From the NCBI GenBank assembly GCA_003482905.1, contig DMXM01000017.1, positions 21,546 to 56,482 on the forward strand: a DNA stretch of 34,937 nucleotides, given 5' to 3'. Below the pieces are notes generated by a model that was given only the letters and a program-made list of their open reading frames with translations, did not search any database and had not been told where the DNA came from. The first letter of the stretch is position 1, and each line of letters starts with the position of its first letter. The translations under genes were made by a program, and so were the position numbers. Shown in pieces: positions 31,183 through 34,937 of this stretch. Origin of the DNA: Elusimicrobiota bacterium. GTDB taxonomy: Bacteria; Elusimicrobiota; Elusimicrobia; Elusimicrobiales; UBA9959.

Positions 31183-32568
31183 ATGAAAACAAAAGTGCAG
31201 ATAACTTCGAACGGCAGCGATCCGGCGTTCAAGCGCGTCTGCGCCACGGCCGCAAGCCAGATGAAAAAGATGTGCGTGCCTGGAATGGCGCTTGGAATAT
31301 TCCACAAGGGGAGGGAGTATTATTCCGGCCTGGGCGTTACCAGTATAGAGACGGAATTGCCTGTGGACGCGGACACCCTTTTCCAGATAGGCTCCATTAC
31401 CAAAACCTTCCTGGCCCAGGCGGCAGTAATGTTGGCGGAGAAAGGAAAACTGGACCTGGACGCACCTATTCGCAGGTATCTGCCGGAGTTCAAGCTTAAA
31501 GATAGCTCCACGGCAGTCAAAGTGACGATGCGCCACCTGCTCACCCACACCGGCGGTTGGTTCGGGGACTATTTTAACGACTTTGGTAGTGGTGACGACG
31601 CGCTGAAGAGGATGGTAGAGGAGGTTGGCCGGCTTCCGCAGATAACCCCGTTCGGGAAAATCTGGTCGTACAATAACTCGGGTTTCTACGTGGCCGGCCG
31701 TGTGCTAGAAAAAGTGGCGGGGAAGGCCTTCGAGAAGCTGATCCACGAGCTGATATTTGCACCACTCGCCATGGATAACTCGTTTTTCTCCGCGGACGAC
31801 GCTATCTCCCGCAGGTTTGCTGTGGGTCATAAGTTCGTCAAAGGGAAGGTTAAAGTGGCTAGGCCATGGGCCATCGGCCGCGCGGCCCATCCAGCCGGCG
31901 GGGTAGTTTGCAGCGCCAGGGATCTTATGAAGTACGCGCGATTCCATATGGGCGACGGGCGCTTGACAGGCGGGAAGAGGCTTATCTCCCGCAAAGGGAT
32001 GAAGGCGCTGCATACACCACTGTTTCACGCGACAGGCGATAAGAGTGTAGCGCTGAGCTGGTTTGTTGCTCCGCTGGGCAAGGCTAGCGTTATTTCTCAT
32101 TCTGGCGGCACCAACGGACAGCAGACGCAGTTAAACATTGTCCCGCAGGAAAAATACGCGTCCATTATCTTTACCAATGGGAACCGTGGATCTGCGGCCG
32201 CGATGTATGTCTATCGGAGCGCATTAAAAGAGTTTTTGGCCAGGTCTCCGGAGAAAAAACAATATCTGACTTTGCCGCCGAAGGAAGTCTCCTGTTATCT
32301 TGGACAATACGTTCTGCCTGATACCGAAATCAAGATCTTCAGGAAGAAAAACAGCGTCATCGCGCAGCTGGTGGATAAAGGCGGCTTCCCGACCCCTAAG
32401 GATAAGCCGGAGCAGCAGCCGTCTCCCAGCCGCATCGCATTCTATGGCCAGGATAAAATAGAGATGCAGGATCTGCCCTATAAAGGGAGCACAGGTGAAT
32501 TTATTCGCGACGAGAAAGGCAAGGTGAGTTATCTGCGCCTTTTCTCCCGGGTTCATGTGCGTAAATAA
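31183..32568 (+). CDS. Serine beta-lactamase-fold hydrolase (class C / AmpH-EstB type)
   Basis: A 461-residue protein. The catalytic set is complete: S71-x-x-K74 in GSITKTF, the tyrosine motif Y162-N-N in WSYNNSGFYVAG, and H305-S-G-G in ISHSGGTNG replacing KTG. These residues are shared by penicillin-binding proteins, esterases and class C beta-lactamases, so the substrate is open. No signal peptide is visible at the chosen start, which suggests a cytoplasmic location, and antibiotic resistance is therefore unlikely. The last 90 residues form an added domain. The frame extends to 31117, but the -10 box lies inside that part. It separates the two sigma-54 cassettes. Confidence 0.9.
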   Translation: MKTKVQITSNGSDPAFKRVCATAASQMKKMCVPGMALGIFHKGREYYSGLGVTSIETELPVDADTLFQIGSITKTFLAQAAVMLAEKGKLDLDAPIRRYLPEFKLKDSSTAVKVTMRHLLTHTGGWFGDYFNDFGSGDDALKRMVEEVGRLPQITPFGKIWSYNNSGFYVAGRVLEKVAGKAFEKLIHELIFAPLAMDNSFFSADDAISRRFAVGHKFVKGKVKVARPWAIGRAAHPAGGVVCSARDLMKYARFHMGDGRLTGGKRLISRKGMKALHTPLFHATGDKSVALSWFVAPLGKASVISHSGGTNGQQTQLNIVPQEKYASIIFTNGNRGSAAAMYVYRSALKEFLARSPEKKQYLTLPPKEVSCYLGQYVLPDTEIKIFRKKNSVIAQLVDKGGFPTPKDKPEQQPSPSRIAFYGQDKIEMQDLPYKGSTGEFIRDEKGKVSYLRLFSRVHVRK

Positions 32569-32599
32569 GGTTAAGGCAAAGGAATAGTTTTTTTGAGGA

Positions 32600-32622
32600 G
32601 ATAGGGAAGCGCCCTATTTATT
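32600..32622 (+). terminator. Possible weak terminator after the hydrolase
   Basis: ATAGGG-AAGCG-CCCTAT followed by TTATTC. The stem is 6 bp and the T-run poor. Confidence 0.35.
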
Positions 32623-32679
32623 CCCACAGCAAAAGGTCGCAGTTGCCTTGATTCTAGACCTGACCATACACATTTGATT

Positions 32680-32877
32680 ATGTGCGACCCACGTTTAGAC
32701 AGCGCCGGCGCCTACCTGGACCAGAGTGACGTGATATTGGCGAAGATAAACCCCTCGGAAGTAGACATAGACACGCAGGAACTTTTCCAGATAATAAACC
32801 CTGGTATCCCGGCAAAGACCCCCCTTGGGCTTAAATATTACATGGAAGGAATAAGAAAAGGGTCAAGGCGCTCCTGA
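32680..32877 (+). CDS. Small ORF, 65 residues, unrecognised
   Basis: From the ATG at 32680 the product begins MCDPRLDSAGAYLDQSD and ends GIRKGSRRS. The composition looks protein-like (amphipathic, few rare residues), but there is no ribosome site, no promoter and no recognised family. It lies between the hydrolase and the cassette 2 enhancer and may be a remnant of a longer gene. Confidence 0.35.
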   Translation: MCDPRLDSAGAYLDQSDVILAKINPSEVDIDTQELFQIINPGIPAKTPLGLKYYMEGIRKGSRRS

Positions 32878-32889
32878 AAGCCAGACTTC

Positions 32890-32928
32890 TTTTCATATGA
32901 GAAGTAATATTTTCAAATGAAAATATTA
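32890..32928. promoter_or_regulatory. Tandem dyad sites upstream of cassette 2 (putative enhancer)
   Basis: TTTTCATATGAGAA (32890-32903) and TTTTCAAATGAAAA (32910-32923), centres 20 bp apart, the second inside a perfect palindrome with 10-bp arms TAATATTTTC and GAAAATATTA (32905-32928). It nearly repeats 29786-29824, while the sequence between enhancer and promoter is not conserved. Confidence 0.8.
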
Positions 32929-33005
32929 CAGCCTCGTTCCAATACATTTTCACCACAAAAGCGCCGTTTGCGTATAAAAAACAGCGGTTTTCGGCCGGTT
33001 GGCGC

Positions 33006-33021
33006 TGGCACTATAATTGCT
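33006..33021 (+). promoter_or_regulatory. Sigma-54 promoter of cassette 2
   Basis: TGGCAC-TATAA-TTGCT, an ideal match to TGGCAC-N5-TTGCW. GG is at 33007-33008 and GC at 33019-33020, 10 bases apart. The ATG at 33069 lies about 48 bases downstream, as in cassette 1. Confidence 0.88.
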
Positions 33022-33068
33022 CTGTATGCCATGCGGCAATAAAATCTTAAAGGACTGGCAGGATAGAT

Positions 33069-33578
33069 ATGAAAAAGAGCAAAATAATAATAGCGGTATT
33101 CGCGGTTGTAATGGGCACGGTGTCTTCAGGCAGCGCAGAGGATATCAAGGTGGACTTTGACGGCAAAAACAGCTCTCCGCTCTTCGCGCAGCTGGCGACC
33201 CAGGCGCGGGAGTCCTCCCTGGAGGCTGCCGTGGAGGCAACCCTGGAACGTGTTCCGGCGGAGGATTTCTTCAACCCGCGCATGATGTCCGTTCTGGACG
33301 CTTCAATTAAAAGCGCCATAGATTATTCCGAGGCGCACGGCGACGAGGTTTTAAAAACGGCTTTTACCGAGTTCCTCGCCAGGGCCACCCCGCAGCAGAA
33401 ATATGATTTCGTCTACGGCGCCGCGCGGGTTTACCACATGCCGCGGTTTTCGGCCAATAAAGGCGTGGCCCAGTGGGTCTGCGAGGCCATAACAAAAACC
33501 GTATGCAAAACCGTCTGCGACCCGGGCTGCGTGCAGGATTGCCAGGACATAATAGTTGATTCCTGCAAATGGATGTAA
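33069..33578 (+). CDS. Cassette 2 gene A: secreted Cys-rich protein, paralogue of 29943-30485
   Basis: A 169-residue protein. Signal peptide 1-23 (IIIAVFAVVMGTVSSGSA, cleavage before EDIK). VDFDGKNSSPLFAQ (28-41) matches cassette 1, as do LDASIKSAIDYSEAHGDE, ATPQQKYDFVYGAARVY and NKGVAQWV. The C-terminus has a dense Cys pattern (VCKTVCDPGCVQDC) that differs in spacing from the paralogue, which suggests a fast-evolving, disulfide-bonded end. No family is recognised. Gene B follows after 38 bp. Confidence 0.8.
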   Translation: MKKSKIIIAVFAVVMGTVSSGSAEDIKVDFDGKNSSPLFAQLATQARESSLEAAVEATLERVPAEDFFNPRMMSVLDASIKSAIDYSEAHGDEVLKTAFTEFLARATPQQKYDFVYGAARVYHMPRFSANKGVAQWVCEAITKTVCKTVCDPGCVQDCQDIIVDSCKWM

Positions 33579-33616
33579 TAGGCTTTCAGATACTAACGGA
33601 AGATAAAGGGAGAGTT

Positions 33617-34126
33617 ATGATAGAAACAATTATAGTCGGGGCGGTAATACTGGGCGTTTACGCTATATTCGGGCAATTCGTTACGGCCTTGTGGTCAGCC
33701 GGGGCGATCGCCGTAATGCTGGCAATCGCCGCACTTGCTGCGCTTCTTGGGGGACGGAAGCCGCGCGCGGCGGAATTGTTAAAAAAAGCCGGGGCTTTTG
33801 CATTGCTGTGCCTTCTGGTCATAGGATATTCCAGGGCTAACGACCAGATAGCCAGGCACCGGGCGGCCCGGGTGGCGGCCGCCTGCGAGGGCTACAAGGC
33901 CAGGACCGGCGCCTACCCGCTATCGCTTAAGGCTTTGGTGCCGGAGTATATGACGGACATTCCCAGGGCCAAATATACGCTGGTCTGGGGGAATTTCCGC
34001 TATATCAACGCGAAGATAATTTACGTGTACGAACCTTTCCTGGCGACCCCGGCATATGACCTGGCTGAGTCCAAATGGGGTTATGTTCCGCCGCTGAGCA
34101 TTTTTGACCCCCGGCCCGGGATCTAG
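33617..34126 (+). CDS. Cassette 2 gene B: membrane protein with pseudopilin-like C-terminus
   Basis: A 170-residue paralogue of 30539-31036. Two hydrophobic segments (about 5-44 and 57-70) enclose a basic loop GGRKPRAAELLKKAG, matching GGKPRAKEFALKAA in cassette 1. The soluble end ARVAAACEGYKARTGAYPLSLKALVPEYM-x-x-IP repeats the pseudopilin-like pattern, and YDLAESKWGYV matches YDLAAKEGGYV. The frame extends upstream to 33569, but the ATG at 33617 has the ribosome site AAAGGGAG and matches the paralogue. Function unknown. Confidence 0.78.
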   Translation: MIETIIVGAVILGVYAIFGQFVTALWSAGAIAVMLAIAALAALLGGRKPRAAELLKKAGAFALLCLLVIGYSRANDQIARHRAARVAAACEGYKARTGAYPLSLKALVPEYMTDIPRAKYTLVWGNFRYINAKIIYVYEPFLATPAYDLAESKWGYVPPLSIFDPRPGI

Positions 34127-34204
34127 TTGCGCCGGCCGGCGGAGTTTAATAGAAGTAAAAGACAAAGAAAGTAGCCCAGGAGCGGGGGAGCATAAAAGGA
34201 CGCC

Positions 34205-34537
34205 ATGGTTAATTATTATCTGGATGCGATAAAGAAGTATGCGGTTTTCAGCGGGCGGGCGAGCGTGCCGGAATTCTGGCAATTCGTGCTGCTCAACGTG
34301 CTTGTCAACGCCGCTCTGTATATACTTGAAAAACACATCTTGGGCATACAGACGCGTTATTTTTCCGCGCTTTACAATATGTTCGTGTTCCTGCCTTCCC
34401 TGGCGGTAACGGTTAGAAGGCTGCATGACACAGGCCGCAGCGGATGGTGGATCCTAATTTCCGGGATCCCGGTACTGGGCGCGATAATCCTGATAGTATT
34501 TCTTATGTCGGAAGGCGTGGTTGAAGCAAGGCCGTAG
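34205..34537 (+). CDS. DUF805 membrane protein
   Basis: A 110-residue protein with about three membrane segments. It has the DUF805 (YhaH/YhaI) signature: AIKKYAVFSGRASVPEFWQFVLLNV at the start, and VRRLHDTGRSGWW before the last hydrophobic helices. The role of the family is not known. Ribosome site AAGGA precedes the ATG. It lies 78 bp after cassette 2 on the same strand, so it may belong to that sigma-54 transcript; cassette 1 has no equivalent. Confidence 0.88.
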   Translation: MVNYYLDAIKKYAVFSGRASVPEFWQFVLLNVLVNAALYILEKHILGIQTRYFSALYNMFVFLPSLAVTVRRLHDTGRSGWWILISGIPVLGAIILIVFLMSEGVVEARP

Positions 34538-34623
34538 GAAGCCGGTCTTACAGCCGCTGCGCAAAAGAAGGGGGACCTATAAAAGTATTAAAGGCTGCAG
34601 AAAAAGAAATTCTCCTTGAAGTA

Positions 34624-34937
34624 ATGGGTCCATCAGAGTTTTCACGCGAGGCAGTAAACTCCCTTAAATGGACAGAATCTTTGCGGGCAATGCGATTTTA
34701 CTTGGGACGAAGGGTATGTGATGAGGAAAATGCCGTAAAGCTTCTGCTCGGAATCTATCCGACATGGGTAATCTATTCAGCGGATAAGAACGACTTTTTG
34801 TCCGCACCAACGGAATCTCCCGTCCGCTTAACCCCTGTCACTCAGATGGATTTGGAGCATTTGCGCCGCGCATATGCGTACACAAATAATTTATATCATG
34901 ACTCAATAGGGAAACTGCATATTCCGACCCAATTCGG
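34624..34937 (+). CDS. Unrecognised gene, truncated by the window edge
   Basis: An open frame running to the right edge. From the ATG at 34624 it begins MGPSEFSREAVNSLKW and contains ESLRAMRFYLGRRV and VKLLLGIYPTWVIYSADKND. The frame is open further upstream to a stop near 34526, and protein-like sequence (KVLKAAEKEILLEV) precedes the ATG without any ATG, GTG or TTG. A good ribosome site (AGGGGG) lies just before ATA at 34579, so the start may be mutated or non-standard. The AT-richer codon use differs from the neighbours. No family recognised. Confidence 0.45.
   Translation, partial: MGPSEFSREAVNSLKWTESLRAMRFYLGRRVCDEENAVKLLLGIYPTWVIYSADKNDFLSAPTESPVRLTPVTQMDLEHLRRAYAYTNNLYHDSIGKLHIPTQF

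Noticed and set aside
32656..32665. AGACCTGACC, shared with the end of the 20.9-kb inverted repeat
   Set aside because: Only 10 bases match and no partner arm is nearby. A decayed half-element is possible but cannot be supported.

Overview
The window is high-GC bacterial chromosome around the replication-initiation locus, carrying dnaA, dnaN, a dciA-like gene, gyrB and gyrA in that order. Several traits together suggest an Elusimicrobiota-like lineage: a NadD-YqeK fusion in one operon with rsfS, pilT and argS, NifU/NifS as Fe-S machinery, sigma-54 promoters, and genes with almost no 5' leader. The lineage is an inference from gene content and style. No rRNA or tRNA gene is visible to settle it.

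Layout. At 1-1560 are small signalling genes: two stand-alone receivers, a PilZ protein and a YgbA-like protein, the last two divergently transcribed. At 7752-1577, minus strand, lies one long operon: nadD-yqeK, a LytR_C-domain protein, pilT, a cyclic-nucleotide-binding protein, rsfS and argS. From 7830 the direction switches to plus: a DUF2064 protein and a tldE-tldD pair. A promoter, an AT-rich leader and two perfect DnaA boxes follow, and the second box contains the dnaA GTG start codon. dnaA to gyrA then runs to a strong terminator at about 19.7 kb.

At 19.8-27.4 kb is a mosaic: a methyltransferase with different base composition flanked by two near-identical terminators, a 124-bp inverted-repeat element, a HAMP membrane protein, MarC, an MFS transporter, EttA, an FkbM methyltransferase, a double-ACT protein and a four-helix membrane protein. 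At 27.5-29.7 kb are nifU and nifS, separated by a large structured inverted repeat.

At 29.8-34.5 kb is the most unusual part: two paralogous two-gene cassettes. Each encodes a secreted Cys-rich protein and a membrane protein with a pseudopilin-like C-terminus. Each is preceded by a canonical -24/-12 sigma-54 promoter and, upstream, by two copies of the dyad TTTTCAWATGARAA with centres exactly 20 bp apart. A serine beta-lactamase-fold hydrolase and a small ORF sit between the cassettes. A DUF805 gene and a truncated unknown gene follow.

How the parts work together. The origin block encodes initiator, clamp, probable helicase loader and gyrase. The minus-strand operon joins NAD synthesis, nucleotide turnover, ribosome silencing, tRNA charging and pilus retraction. 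The duplicated cassettes look like a co-regulated envelope system under one enhancer-binding protein that is not encoded here.
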